This document shows positions 27,794-37,083 of a DNA stretch of 64,000 nt, one piece after another. Under the pieces are notes generated by a model. The model did no database searches. It had not been told where the DNA came from and was given only the letters and a program-made list of their open reading frames with translations. This DNA comes from Trinickia diaoshuihuensis (GTDB taxonomy: Bacteria; Pseudomonadota; Gammaproteobacteria; Burkholderiales; Burkholderiaceae), in contig NZ_QUBS01000027.1 in the NCBI RefSeq assembly GCF_003390925.1, forward strand, positions 62,001 to 126,000. The letters are read 5' to 3'. Positions within the stretch are counted from its first letter, which is position 1. Every line of letters starts with the position of its first letter. The position numbers and the translations under genes are program-made.

Positions 27794-29657
27794 ATCGGCC
27801 CAGCACTTCGCGCGTGAGCGCCTGGGCGACGGTTGCGACGACGCTTTCCCATTGTCCCGGCGAAGGCTGGCGCACGAGCCGCGCGCTGGGGTACCAAGGG
27901 CTGCGGTCGGTGTTCGTGAACCAGCGCCAGTCGGCCGCATAAGGCAGCATGAGCCAGAGCGGCTTGCCGAGCGCGCCGGCCAGGTGCGCAATCGACGTAT
28001 CGATGGAAACGATCGCGTCGAGCCGGTCGACGACGGCAGCCGTATCGGCGAAGTCGCCGATACGCGTATCGAACCGGTGGATCGAGGCCGTGCGCGCGAA
28101 CGTATCGAGCGCGCGTTTATCGTCGTCGCTCAGATTCGGCTGAAGCACGAGCCAATCGATACTCTCGAGCGCGAACAGCGGAGCGAGGGTTTCGATTGGC
28201 ATCGCCCGGTTTTCATGCGCCTGAATGCGGCCCGACCAGGCGAGCCCGATCTTGATTTTCGCGTGGCCTCCCAGTGAGCCGCGCCAGCGGCGCCGGTACG
28301 CGGCCGGCACCTCCAGATAGCGGCCGGGAGACGGCAATGTCTCGAGCGTCGTGCCGAGAACGAGCGGCAGGCTTAGCAGCGGACAGCATAGGTCGGCTTG
28401 CGGCCGCGCTTGCCCCGCGATGGCCACCGCGATGCGCCAGTCGGTTGCGAGCGGCGCGACGAGCGGCTCCAGTTCGCGCTGCACCGTCACGATGACCCGG
28501 CCGACGCGCTCACGCGCGAGCGGCACGAACCGAAGGAACTGCAAGGTATCGCCGAAGCCTTGTTCCGCTTCGATCAAAAGCGTGCGTCCGGGGGCCGGCT
28601 CTCCGTGCCATCGGGGTGCGGCGGGCGCCGCTTCGCCGGCCGCCGCAGCTATCGCGAGCCGTGATTCATAGGCGGGCAAACCGCGCGTGAAATCGCCAAG
28701 CGTGAGCAGCGTCAGCGCGCGGTTCAGTTGCGCCGACGCCAGATCGGGCCGCAGCCGCAGTGCTTGATCGAAGGCCCGCAGCGCGGCTTCGTGCGAGCCG
28801 AGCGCATGGTGCGCATTGCCGAGCCCGAGCCATGCGAGCGCGAGTTGCGGATCGAGCCCGACCGCGCGCTCGAAGCGGGCGATCGCGTCGCGGTAGCGGC
28901 CCTGCGCAGCGAGCGCATTGCCGAGCCCCAACAGCGCGGGAGGGAAATTGCCCTGCAGCGCTAGCGCAGCCTCGAACGCGCCGGCGGCTTCCTCGTGACG
29001 GCCGACGGCGTCCAGCGTATTGCCGAGGTTGAAGTGCGCGGCGACATAGTTCGGCTGCGCCGCCAGTGCCGCCTGAAATTGCTCGATCGCTTGCTCCGTG
29101 CGCCCGAGCGCCGCTAGCGCCATGCCGAGATTGTTGTGGGCGCCTGCGTGTCCCGGCCGCAAGGCAAGCGCCTGTGAGAACGCCGCGATCGCTTCCTGCG
29201 TGCGGCCCAACGCGTGCAGCGCATTGCCGAGATTGTTGTAAATCGAGGCGTCGTTCGGTTGCAGACGCAACGATCGTTCGAAGGCGAGCACGGCGTCTTC
29301 ATGGCGTCCCGCCTGCGCGTAGGCGTTGCCGAGATTGTAATGAGCAAGCCCGAAATCCGGCGCGAGCGACAGTGCATTGCGAAAACGCTCGATCGCGCCA
29401 TCGAGCTTGCCCAATGCCTTCAACGCGTTACCGAGATTCAGTTGCAGGCCCGCGTCGTCGGGCCGCAATGCCACGGCCCGGCCCACTAGCTCGGCCGCTT
29501 CTTCGTGGCGGCCTTGCTGATGGCGGAGCACACCCAGGAGGTGGAGGGCGTCGGTGTGGACGGGATCGGCGTCGATCGCGGCACGGTAATCGCGCTCGGC
29601 GTCGGCGAGTCGTCCGTCACGATGCGCCGCGTAGGCGCGCGCAAAAAAGGGATCCAT
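27792..29657 (-). CDS. Tetratricopeptide-repeat protein with C-terminal glycosyltransferase-like domain
   Basis: 621 residues. The first 350 or so are about ten near-perfect 34-residue TPR units (recurring LNLGNAL, AIERF and ALxLxP patterns). The remainder resembles GT-B heptosyltransferase-type domains: RTLLIEAEQGFGDTLQFLRF, KIGLAWSG and DTSIAHLAGALGKPLWLMLP. Such fusions are common and uncharacterised in Burkholderiaceae; the sugar and acceptor are unknown. ATG 29657 (MDPFFARAYAAH) is preferred because the 59 residues upstream look like non-coding translation. Divergent from the flavin monooxygenase. Confidence 0.85.
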   Translation of the reverse strand: MDPFFARAYAAHRDGRLADAERDYRAAIDADPVHTDALHLLGVLRHQQGRHEEAAELVGRAVALRPDDAGLQLNLGNALKALGKLDGAIERFRNALSLAPDFGLAHYNLGNAYAQAGRHEDAVLAFERSLRLQPNDASIYNNLGNALHALGRTQEAIAAFSQALALRPGHAGAHNNLGMALAALGRTEQAIEQFQAALAAQPNYVAAHFNLGNTLDAVGRHEEAAGAFEAALALQGNFPPALLGLGNALAAQGRYRDAIARFERAVGLDPQLALAWLGLGNAHHALGSHEAALRAFDQALRLRPDLASAQLNRALTLLTLGDFTRGLPAYESRLAIAAAAGEAAPAAPRWHGEPAPGRTLLIEAEQGFGDTLQFLRFVPLARERVGRVIVTVQRELEPLVAPLATDWRIAVAIAGQARPQADLCCPLLSLPLVLGTTLETLPSPGRYLEVPAAYRRRWRGSLGGHAKIKIGLAWSGRIQAHENRAMPIETLAPLFALESIDWLVLQPNLSDDDKRALDTFARTASIHRFDTRIGDFADTAAVVDRLDAIVSIDTSIAHLAGALGKPLWLMLPYAADWRWFTNTDRSPWYPSARLVRQPSPGQWESVVATVAQALTREVLGR

Positions 29658-29836
29658 GACGGCAGGCAATGGCGCAAACGCGGCATTGTCCCATACTCGC
29701 GAGGTGCCCGGCCGCGGGCGCCCGGTGCTGTCGTCGTGACCGAAGGCACGGGTGATTCGGCTGGCGCGGTTCGGGCCCCGATCCCGGTCGGCCGGCGTAC
29801 ACTTGGCGGGATCTCTTCGTTCGCCGGAGGACAAGC

Positions 29837-31570
29837 ATGGCCGCCGTCAACGTCAACGCGCTGCCGGTGCTGATCGTGGGGGCTGGGCCGACCGGGCTCG
29901 CTTGCGCGATGAGTTTGGCTCGATCACGCGCAAGCGTACGCGTGATCGATCGCGCGCCGCACCCCGCGCCGCATTCGCGGGCGATCGGCATACAGGCTCG
30001 TACGTTGGAGCTGTTCGAACAACACCGCCTCGTAGACCCGATCCTCGAACTCGGACACCGTTTGCGCGCCGCGAATCTCTATTCGAACGGCACGCGGCTC
30101 GCGCGGCTCGATTTCGACCCGCTGCACACGCGTTATCCGTATCTGCTGTGCTTGGAGCAGTCGGCGACGGAGCGCGTGCTGACCGAACACCTCGCCACGC
30201 TGGGCGTGCGGATCGAGCGCGGCGTCGAACTCGTCGGGCTACGGCAAGAGGCCGCGCAGGTCGAGGCGCAGCTTTTGCACGTCGACGGCCGGCAGGAAAT
30301 TTGCCGGGCGGCCTATGTGGTCGGCGCCGACGGCGCGCATAGCACCGTGCGCCATCTGCTGGGTCTGAACTTCGCGGGCCAGGCGCTTGCTCAGACGTTC
30401 CTGCTCGCCGATCTACAAATCGCATCCGATTTGTCGGACGATGAATTTCACCTCTTCGCTTCCGCCGACGGGCTCGCCGGGATCATTCCGATGGGCGGCG
30501 GGCGTCACCGTTTCATCGCCGACAATGCGACCGCTTTGACGCATGGCTCGGCGCAACTGCGTACAAACGGCGAGTCGGTGCAAGCGATGCAACCGGCCGC
30601 GGCCACCGAGGACGATCCCCCTTCGCTGGAGCTATGCCGCGCCGTCGCGCAGCAGCGCGCGCATCATCCGTTGATGCTGTCGGAACTCGGCTGGTCCAGT
30701 TATTTCCATATCAACAGCCGCATGGTGGAGCGGCTGCGGACGCAGCGCGTCTTTCTGGCCGGCGACGCCGCACACGTCCACAGCCCGGCGGGTGCGCAGG
30801 GGATGAACACGGGCATCCAAGAGGCGCTGAACCTCGGCTGGAAGCTTGCCTGCGCGTTGGCCGGCAAAGCGGGCGATGCGCTGCTCGATACCTATCAGAT
30901 AGAGCGCCACCCGATCGAGCGCGACGTCTTGCGCCAAACCGCCTTTATTACCCAACTGGCGGAAGCAGAGCGCGGTCCGCTCAAGCTGCTGCGCGAACGC
31001 GTGATGCCGGTGTTGGCCGCCTTCGGCCCGCTGCGCGATGCGGCTCGGCTGATGGTCAGCGAACTGGCGATCCAGTACCGGCGCAGTCCGCTCACGCTCG
31101 AACGCGTGTTGGACGGCGGGCCGCGGGCCGGCGAACGGGCCCCCGATGCGCTCGTTCATGTCGTGGATGGTCCGCTCGGGCGAGCGCCGGGCACGGGGCG
31201 TCTGTACGACTTGCACGACCCGGCGTTTTTTTCGCTATTCATCCTCGTGGAGCCGCCGAACGGCGAGCCGTCCGAACTCGATGCGGCGCCCGCGCTCGCG
31301 GCCCCCGAGCCTACCGCCGATCCCGAACTCGACCGTCTAAGCGCGAGCATCGAGGCTGCGCTGCCGGGGGCGGTGCGAATCTGGCGCGTGACGGACGCCG
31401 GCGACGACGAGGCGTTCTCGCTCACCTCGACTTATGGACGCACGCGACCGGCGTTTTATCTCGTGCGGCCCGACGGCTACATCGGCGCGCGCGGGCGGCC
31501 CGCTTCCGATGCGAGCGCGCTCGCGCGGCACTGCGAGGCATGGTTCGCGCATGCCCCCAAGGTAGTTTGA
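29837..31570 (+). CDS. FAD-dependent aromatic-ring monooxygenase (class A)
   Basis: 577 residues. FAD-binding GxGxxG at residues 14-19 (VGAGPTGLACA), the VVGADGAHSTVR motif and GDAAHVHSPAGAQGMN are the three signatures of class A flavoprotein hydroxylases such as MhpA and PheA/TfdB. The C-terminal 130 residues form the thioredoxin-like domain typical of this group (FYLVRPDGYIGARG). Substrate unknown; no ring-cleavage genes are nearby. Converges on the fds operon with only 46 bp between stops. Confidence 0.85.
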   Translation: MAAVNVNALPVLIVGAGPTGLACAMSLARSRASVRVIDRAPHPAPHSRAIGIQARTLELFEQHRLVDPILELGHRLRAANLYSNGTRLARLDFDPLHTRYPYLLCLEQSATERVLTEHLATLGVRIERGVELVGLRQEAAQVEAQLLHVDGRQEICRAAYVVGADGAHSTVRHLLGLNFAGQALAQTFLLADLQIASDLSDDEFHLFASADGLAGIIPMGGGRHRFIADNATALTHGSAQLRTNGESVQAMQPAAATEDDPPSLELCRAVAQQRAHHPLMLSELGWSSYFHINSRMVERLRTQRVFLAGDAAHVHSPAGAQGMNTGIQEALNLGWKLACALAGKAGDALLDTYQIERHPIERDVLRQTAFITQLAEAERGPLKLLRERVMPVLAAFGPLRDAARLMVSELAIQYRRSPLTLERVLDGGPRAGERAPDALVHVVDGPLGRAPGTGRLYDLHDPAFFSLFILVEPPNGEPSELDAAPALAAPEPTADPELDRLSASIEAALPGAVRIWRVTDAGDDEAFSLTSTYGRTRPAFYLVRPDGYIGARGRPASDASALARHCEAWFAHAPKVV

Positions 31571-31616
31571 CCGGCTCGGCGCCTCGCGCTTTGCACGCAC
31601 TCCGAGCGTCGCCGCT

Positions 31617-31859
31617 TTATGCGGCCGCGCGAGGCGTCAATGCGTCGCGCGCGCGTATAAGCGCCTCCCGTACGATCGGGGAGATTGCCGCGCCGGCGGC
31701 GGGATCGTCGAGCGAAGCCAGAATCGCGCGGCGCATCCGCGGCTCCCAGAAGCGCCGGATATGATCGGCGATACCGGCTAGCGCTTCGTCGCGATCGGGC
31801 ATCGACGCAAAAAACTCGCCGATCTGGTTTGCCATCTCGATCAAATGCTCGGTGTTCAT
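31617..31859 (-). CDS. fdsD: Formate dehydrogenase delta subunit
   Basis: 80 residues. MNTEHLIEMANQIGEFF and HIRRFWEPRMRRAI are the hallmarks of the FdsD family, a small accessory or structural subunit of the NAD-linked molybdenum formate dehydrogenase. ATG 31859 matches the family start. It lies 46 bp after fdsA. In Cupriavidus the order is fdsGBACD with fdsC between fdsA and fdsD; here that position is empty. Confidence 0.93.
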   Translation of the reverse strand: MNTEHLIEMANQIGEFFASMPDRDEALAGIADHIRRFWEPRMRRAILASLDDPAAGAAISPIVREALIRARDALTPRAAA

Positions 31860-31905
31860 CGCCGTTCGCTGTCGTTCGTCGGGTTGGTTTTGCCGGTCAT
31901 GGCGT

Positions 31906-34860
31906 TCATTTGCCGCTGGCAGCACCGGCCAGCGAACGTTCGCGCTCGCGCAGCAATTCGAGCTGCGTTTGGTTGAAGCGTTCGTAGCGTTGCTGCCATT
32001 CGGACGGCTGCTGCACGGGCTGCACCTGGACAGCCGTGACTTTGTACTCGGGGCAGTTCGTCGCCCAATCGGAGCTATCGGTCGTGATCACGTTCGCACC
32101 GGACTCGGGGAAGTGGAACGTCGTATAGACGACGCCGGGCTGCATCCGTTCGCTGACGAGGGCCCGCAGCACGGTTTGCCCCGCGCGCGATTCGATGCCG
32201 ACCCAATCGCCCGTCGCGATGCCGCGTTCCTGCGCGTCGTGCGGATGGATTTCGAGCCGATCTTCCTCGTGCCAGCGCGAGTTTTCCGTGCGCCGCGTCT
32301 GAGCCCCGACGTTGTATTGCGAGAGGATGCGTCCGGTCGTCAGCAAGAGCGGGTAACGTCGCGTGACCTTTTCGCGCGATGCCACGAATTGCGTGATGAC
32401 GAACTTGCCCTTGCCGCGCACGAACGCGTCGACGTGCATCGTCGGCGTGCCTTCCGGCGCTTGTTCGTTGCACGGCCATTGGACGCTGCCTAGCCGGTCC
32501 AGCAGTGCATAGGAGACGCCGCTGAACGTCGGCGTGAGCCGCGCGATTTCGTCCATGATCTCCGACGGATGGGCATAGTCCATCTCGTAGCCGAGCGCGC
32601 GCGCCAGCATCAACGTGACTTCCCAATCGGCGTAGCGCGCAAGCGGCGGCATGACGCGCCGCACGCGCGAAATCCGGCGTTCGGCGTTGGTGAACGTGCC
32701 GTCTTTTTCGAGGAACGACGAGCCCGGCAAGAAGACGTGCGCGTACTTCGCCGTTTCGTTCAAGAAGATATCCTGAACGACGATGCATTCCATCGACGTG
32801 AGCGCGGCCGCCACGTGCTGCGTATCGGGATCCGATTGGACGATGTCCTCGCCTTGGCAATACAAGCCCTTGAAGCTGCCGTCGAGCGCCGCGTCGAACA
32901 TGTTCGGGATGCGCAGGCCCGGTTCAGGCTGGAGCGTCACGCCCCAGGCGGCCTCGAATTGATGCCGCACCTCGTCGCCGCCGATATGGCGGTAACCGGG
33001 CAGTTCGTGCGGGAACGAGCCCATGTCGCACGAGCCTTGGACGTTGTTCTGACCGCGCAGCGGATTGACGCCGACGCCCTCGCGGCCGATGTTGCCGGTT
33101 GCCATCGCGAGGTTCGCGATGCCCATGACCATGGTCGAGCCTTGCGCGTGTTCGGTCACGCCGAGCCCGTAATAGATCGCGGCGTTGCCCCCCGTCGCGT
33201 ATAAGCGCGCCGCTTCGCGCACTTGCTCGGCCGGTACCCCGGTGACGTCGGCCGTGGCCTCGGGCGAATTCTCCGGCTGCGAAACGAATGCGCGCCATTG
33301 CTCGAACGCGAGGGGTTCGCACCGCTCGGCGATGAACGCTTCGTTCAGTAGACCTTCGGTGACGATCGTATGAGCCAGCGCGTTGACGAGCGCGACGTTC
33401 GTACCGGGGCGCAGTTGCAGATGGAAGGCGGCCTTCACATGCGGGCCGTCGACCAAGTCGATACGGCGCGGATCGGCGACGATGAGCTTGGCGCCTTCGC
33501 GCAGGCGCCGTTTCAGGCGTGAACCGAAAACCGGGTGTCCGTCCGTCGGATTGGCGCCGATGACCATGATCACGTCGGCGTGTTCGACCGATGCGAACGT
33601 CTGCGTGCCGGCCGACTCGCCGATCGTCGTTTTCAGGCCATAGCCGGTCGGCGAATGGCAAACGCGCGCGCAGGTATCGACGTTGTTGTTGCCGAACGCG
33701 GCGCGCACGAGCTTTTGGACGAGATAGGTTTCCTCGTTCGTGCAACGCGAGGACGTGATGCCGCCGATCGAATCGCGTCCGTACTTCGCTTGCACGCGGC
33801 GGAACTCCGAGGCCGCGTACGCGATCGCCTCTTCCCAGCTCACCTCGCGCCACGGATCGGTGATCTTGGCGCGGATCATCGGCTTCGTGATGCGGTCCTT
33901 ATGCGTGGCGTAGCCCCAAGCGAAACGGCCTTTGACGCAGGCGTGGCCTTCGTTGGCTTGACCGTTTTTGTGGGGCGTCATGCGCACGACTTGCGAGCCT
34001 TTCATCTCGGCCTTGAACGAACAGCCGACGCCGCAGTAGGCGCACGTGGTGACGACCGAATGTTCGGCTTGGCCCGAGAACGTGATGCTTTTTTCGACGA
34101 GCGTCGCGGTGGGGCAGGCAGCGACGCACGCGCCGCACGAGACGCACTCGGACTCCATGAACGGCTGGCTCTCGCTCGCCGCAACGCGCGATTCGAAACC
34201 GCGTCCGGCGATCGTCAGGGCGAACGTGCCTTGCGTTTCCTCGCACGCGCGAACGCAGCGATTGCAGACGATGCACTTCGAAGGATCGTACGTGAAGTAA
34301 GGGTTCGATTCGTCCTTCGTGTCCTTCAAATGATTGGCGCCGTCGAAGCCGTAACGCACCTCGCGCAGACCGACGACCCCGGCCATGTCCTGCAACTCGC
34401 AGTCGCCGTTGGCGGGGCACGTCAAGCAATCGAGGGGGTGATCGGAGATATACAGCTCCATTACGTTGCGGCGCAGCGCTTGCAGCCGGTCGCTTTGCGT
34501 GCGCACGCGCATGCCCGCTTCGACGGGCGTCGTGCACGACGCGGGATAACCGCGCTTGCCCTCGATTTCGACGAGGCACAAACGGCACGAGCCGAACGGC
34601 TCCAGCGAATCGGTCGCGCACAGCTTGGGCACGTTCACGCCGGCTTCGATCGCGGCGCGCATGACCGAGGTGCCCGCAGGCACGGTGACGTCGCGGCCGT
34701 CGATTTCGAGCGTCACGTCGGTGTCCGCGTGCCTGCGGGGCGTGCCGTAATCGGTATCGTCGAATGGCGCGGCCGCGTTCGATCGGCACGCGCAGTGGGC
34801 TGAACCGCAGCCGCCCGGATTCGTCGCGGCGGATGGGGTAGGGGCGCTCGCCTGGGGCAT
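31906..34860 (-). CDS. fdsA: NAD-dependent formate dehydrogenase, molybdenum catalytic subunit
   Basis: 984 residues. Oxidises formate to CO2 at a bis-MGD molybdenum centre. N-terminal [2Fe-2S] ferredoxin-like domain (FGSCRLCLVEIEG), NuoG-like His/Cys cluster (DHPLDCLTCPANGDCELQ), two [4Fe-4S] clusters (CIVCNRCVRAC, CVSCGACVAACP), a further [4Fe-4S] site (CAYCGVGC), and Mo ligand Cys401 in ARVCHSPTG. ATG 34860 has GGAG at ideal spacing; a TTG at 34875 directly after the fdsB stop is the alternative. Confidence 0.96.
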   Translation of the reverse strand: MPQASAPTPSAATNPGGCGSAHCACRSNAAAPFDDTDYGTPRRHADTDVTLEIDGRDVTVPAGTSVMRAAIEAGVNVPKLCATDSLEPFGSCRLCLVEIEGKRGYPASCTTPVEAGMRVRTQSDRLQALRRNVMELYISDHPLDCLTCPANGDCELQDMAGVVGLREVRYGFDGANHLKDTKDESNPYFTYDPSKCIVCNRCVRACEETQGTFALTIAGRGFESRVAASESQPFMESECVSCGACVAACPTATLVEKSITFSGQAEHSVVTTCAYCGVGCSFKAEMKGSQVVRMTPHKNGQANEGHACVKGRFAWGYATHKDRITKPMIRAKITDPWREVSWEEAIAYAASEFRRVQAKYGRDSIGGITSSRCTNEETYLVQKLVRAAFGNNNVDTCARVCHSPTGYGLKTTIGESAGTQTFASVEHADVIMVIGANPTDGHPVFGSRLKRRLREGAKLIVADPRRIDLVDGPHVKAAFHLQLRPGTNVALVNALAHTIVTEGLLNEAFIAERCEPLAFEQWRAFVSQPENSPEATADVTGVPAEQVREAARLYATGGNAAIYYGLGVTEHAQGSTMVMGIANLAMATGNIGREGVGVNPLRGQNNVQGSCDMGSFPHELPGYRHIGGDEVRHQFEAAWGVTLQPEPGLRIPNMFDAALDGSFKGLYCQGEDIVQSDPDTQHVAAALTSMECIVVQDIFLNETAKYAHVFLPGSSFLEKDGTFTNAERRISRVRRVMPPLARYADWEVTLMLARALGYEMDYAHPSEIMDEIARLTPTFSGVSYALLDRLGSVQWPCNEQAPEGTPTMHVDAFVRGKGKFVITQFVASREKVTRRYPLLLTTGRILSQYNVGAQTRRTENSRWHEEDRLEIHPHDAQERGIATGDWVGIESRAGQTVLRALVSERMQPGVVYTTFHFPESGANVITTDSSDWATNCPEYKVTAVQVQPVQQPSEWQQRYERFNQTQLELLRERERSLAGAASGK

Positions 34861-34875
34861 ATGAAGCTCCGTCAA

Positions 34876-36438
34876 TCAGGCCGCGGCCGCTTTCGGCGCA
34901 GCGGGGCGAAGACCGAAGTCTTCAGGGAAATGATCGAGCGCGGACAGCACGGGGTAGGGCGTCATGCCGCCCATCGCGCACAGCGAGCCCGCTACCATCG
35001 TGTCGCATAGGTCGCGCAGCAAGTGAATCTGCTGCTCCGAAGTATCGCCGTTACGGATACGAGCGATGACCTCGACGCCGCGCGTCGAGCCGATGCGGCA
35101 CGGCGTGCACTTGCCGCACGATTCGACGGCGCAAAACTGCATCGCGTACTGCGCGAGTTCCGCCAGGTTCGAGGTGTCGTCATGGACGACGAGCCCGCCG
35201 TGTCCGATGACGGCGCCGACTTGCGCGTAGGCCTCGTAATCCATCGGGATATCCCACTGGCTTTCGGGCAGGTAGGTGCCGAGCGGGCCGCCGACTTGAA
35301 CGGCGCGCACCGGGCGGCCGCTCGCGGTACCGCCGCCGAAGGTCTCGACGAGCTCGCGCAGCGTGACCCCGAAGGCAAGTTCGACGAGCCCGCCGAATTT
35401 GATGTTGCCGGCCAATTGGAACGGCAGCGTCCCGCGCGAGCGGCCCATGCCGAAGTCGCGATAGAACGATGCGCCCCGGGCGAAGATGATCGGCACCGAC
35501 GCGAGCGTGATGACGTTATTGACGACCGTGGGCTGCCCGAAAAGCCCGGCGAGCGCGGGCACAGGCGGCTTGGCGCGCACGACGCCGCGCTTGCCCTCGA
35601 GCGATTCCAGCAGCGCCGTTTCCTCGCCGCAAACGTAGGAGCCGGCGCCCTTGGCCACTTCGAGCTCGAAGGCGTGTGGGCCATCGAGGACGCGCTCGCC
35701 GAGCCAGCCCGCCTCGCGAGCGCGGCCGATGGCGGCGTTCAGCGTGGCGATCGCGTGCGGGTATTCGCTGCGTACATAGATGTAGCCGCGCGTTGCACCC
35801 GTGGCGATGCCGGCGATGATCATGCCTTCGATCAGCGCGAACGGATCGCCTTCCATCGCGAGACGATCGGAGAACGTGCCCGAGTCGCCCTCGTCGGCAT
35901 TGCAGACGATGTATTTTTGCGCGGCTTTGGCCTCGCGCACCGTGCGCCATTTGATGCCGGCGGGAAATGCCGCGCCGCCGCGGCCGCGCAATCCCGATTC
36001 GAGCACCGTTTCGCAGGCCGCCTCCGGGCTCATTGCGAGCGCTGCCTTCAGCCCCGCAAGGCCGCCGTGAGCGACGTAATCGTCGATCGAAAGCGGATCG
36101 GTCAGCCCTAGGCGCGCAAAGGTCAAACGCTGCTGGCGTTTCAAGTAGGGGATGTCGTCGACGATGCCGACCGAGCGCGCATGCGCGCCGCCCGTGAGCC
36201 ACCCGGCATCGAACAGCGACGCAACCTCGCTTGCCTCGACGTTGCCGTAGCCGACGCGTCCCGCCGCGGTTTGCACTTCGACGAGCGGTTCGAGCCACAG
36301 GAGACCGCGCGAGCCGTTGCGCACGAGTTCTATATCGAGCGAGCGGCGGGCGGCTTCGCGCACGATGGCGTCGGCAATCGCGTCGGCGCCTTGGGCGAGT
36401 GCCGACGAATCGCGGGGAACGTAGATGCGCGTGCTCAT
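34876..36438 (-). CDS. fdsB: Formate dehydrogenase beta subunit (FMN/NAD-binding)
   Basis: 520 residues. Passes electrons from the iron-sulfur chain to NAD+. An N-terminal thioredoxin-like region is fused to a NuoF-like domain: GLRGRGGAAFPAGIKW (NADH/FMN loop), GAGSYVCGEETALLESLEG, and the [4Fe-4S] motif ESCGKCTPCRIG. ATG 36438 overlaps the fdsG stop as ATGA. Order fdsG-fdsB-fdsA-fdsD on the minus strand. Confidence 0.95.
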   Translation of the reverse strand: MSTRIYVPRDSSALAQGADAIADAIVREAARRSLDIELVRNGSRGLLWLEPLVEVQTAAGRVGYGNVEASEVASLFDAGWLTGGAHARSVGIVDDIPYLKRQQRLTFARLGLTDPLSIDDYVAHGGLAGLKAALAMSPEAACETVLESGLRGRGGAAFPAGIKWRTVREAKAAQKYIVCNADEGDSGTFSDRLAMEGDPFALIEGMIIAGIATGATRGYIYVRSEYPHAIATLNAAIGRAREAGWLGERVLDGPHAFELEVAKGAGSYVCGEETALLESLEGKRGVVRAKPPVPALAGLFGQPTVVNNVITLASVPIIFARGASFYRDFGMGRSRGTLPFQLAGNIKFGGLVELAFGVTLRELVETFGGGTASGRPVRAVQVGGPLGTYLPESQWDIPMDYEAYAQVGAVIGHGGLVVHDDTSNLAELAQYAMQFCAVESCGKCTPCRIGSTRGVEVIARIRNGDTSEQQIHLLRDLCDTMVAGSLCAMGGMTPYPVLSALDHFPEDFGLRPAAPKAAAA

Positions 36439-36950
36439 GCGCCCTCCGCGGAGGCTGCGACGGCCGGCGCTTCGGCCAGGGCCGCTTCGAGGAGCGCGTC
36501 GAACTTGCTCGGCGTGACTTTGACGTGCAGCTTGCCGTTGATCGTCATCGAAGGAGACAACGCGCATTGGCCGAGGCAGTAGACCGATTCGAGTTCGACC
36601 TCGCCCGCGGCGGCGTTGCTCGCTTCATGGCCGGCATCGAAGCGGCAAGCCGTGCGCGCTTCGATATGTCGGGCCAGCGCCTCGGTGCCCATGCTGCGGC
36701 AGGCTTCCGCGCGGCACAGCGCGACGGCGACGCGTGCCGGCGGCTGGGTACGAAAGTGATGGTAATAGGTGATGACGCCATGGACCTCGGCGCGCGAAAG
36801 ATTGAAGGCGCGCGCCAGCGGCGCAACGGCTTCGGGCGGGACGAAACCCGCCTCGTCTTGAATGGCGTGCAGCACCGCGATCAGCGATGCGCCCGGCGAG
36901 ACGTGCTGGCGGACGAGTTCGTCCGGCGCCGCGGCGCTGGCGTGTTCCAA
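36435..36950 (-). CDS. fdsG: Formate dehydrogenase gamma subunit (NuoE-like)
   Basis: 171 residues. Thioredoxin-like [2Fe-2S] protein; four cysteines in CRAEAC and CLGQC hold the cluster, and ALNLSRAEVHGV-type sequence plus ITYYHHF is typical of NuoE/FdsG. No ATG fits. A TTG at 36950 (MEHASAAAPDELVRQHV) has an AGGAG site 7 bases upstream and gives the family N-terminus, so it was chosen; GTG further upstream is an alternative. First gene of the operon, divergent from the regulator. Confidence 0.9.
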   Translation of the reverse strand: MEHASAAAPDELVRQHVSPGASLIAVLHAIQDEAGFVPPEAVAPLARAFNLSRAEVHGVITYYHHFRTQPPARVAVALCRAEACRSMGTEALARHIEARTACRFDAGHEASNAAAGEVELESVYCLGQCALSPSMTINGKLHVKVTPSKFDALLEAALAEAPAVAASAEGA

Positions 36951-36975
36951 GGTGGGGCTCCTCTTCGACTCATCA

Positions 36976-37038
36976 ATATGCACTTGCTCGTCATATAGCG
37001 TGCATATATTCTCGGCTCTAGCCGTTGTTCCCGAACAA
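36976..37038. promoter_or_regulatory. Palindromes in the fdsG-regulator divergent promoter region
   Basis: Two inverted repeats in the 133-bp gap: ATATGCAC (36976-36983) and GTGCATAT (37000-37007) separated by 16 bp, and TTGTTC-CC-GAACAA (37025-37038). Both lie where an autoregulated divergent activator would bind. Assignment to that regulator is inference. Confidence 0.45.
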
Positions 37039-37083
37039 TAGGCGTGGGACACCCGTTGTGCAATAGGAAGTCGGACAGCATAA

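Noticed and set aside
28650-29640. Minisatellite or CRISPR-like periodicity of about 102 bp
   Set aside because: The periodicity is the DNA of the 34-residue TPR units in the coding gene, with no conserved repeat-spacer structure.
31571-31640. Inverted repeat GCCTCGCGC/GCGCGAGGC between the monooxygenase and fdsD
   Set aside because: The second arm lies in the fdsD coding end, the spacing is 35 bp and no T run follows; not convincing as a terminator.
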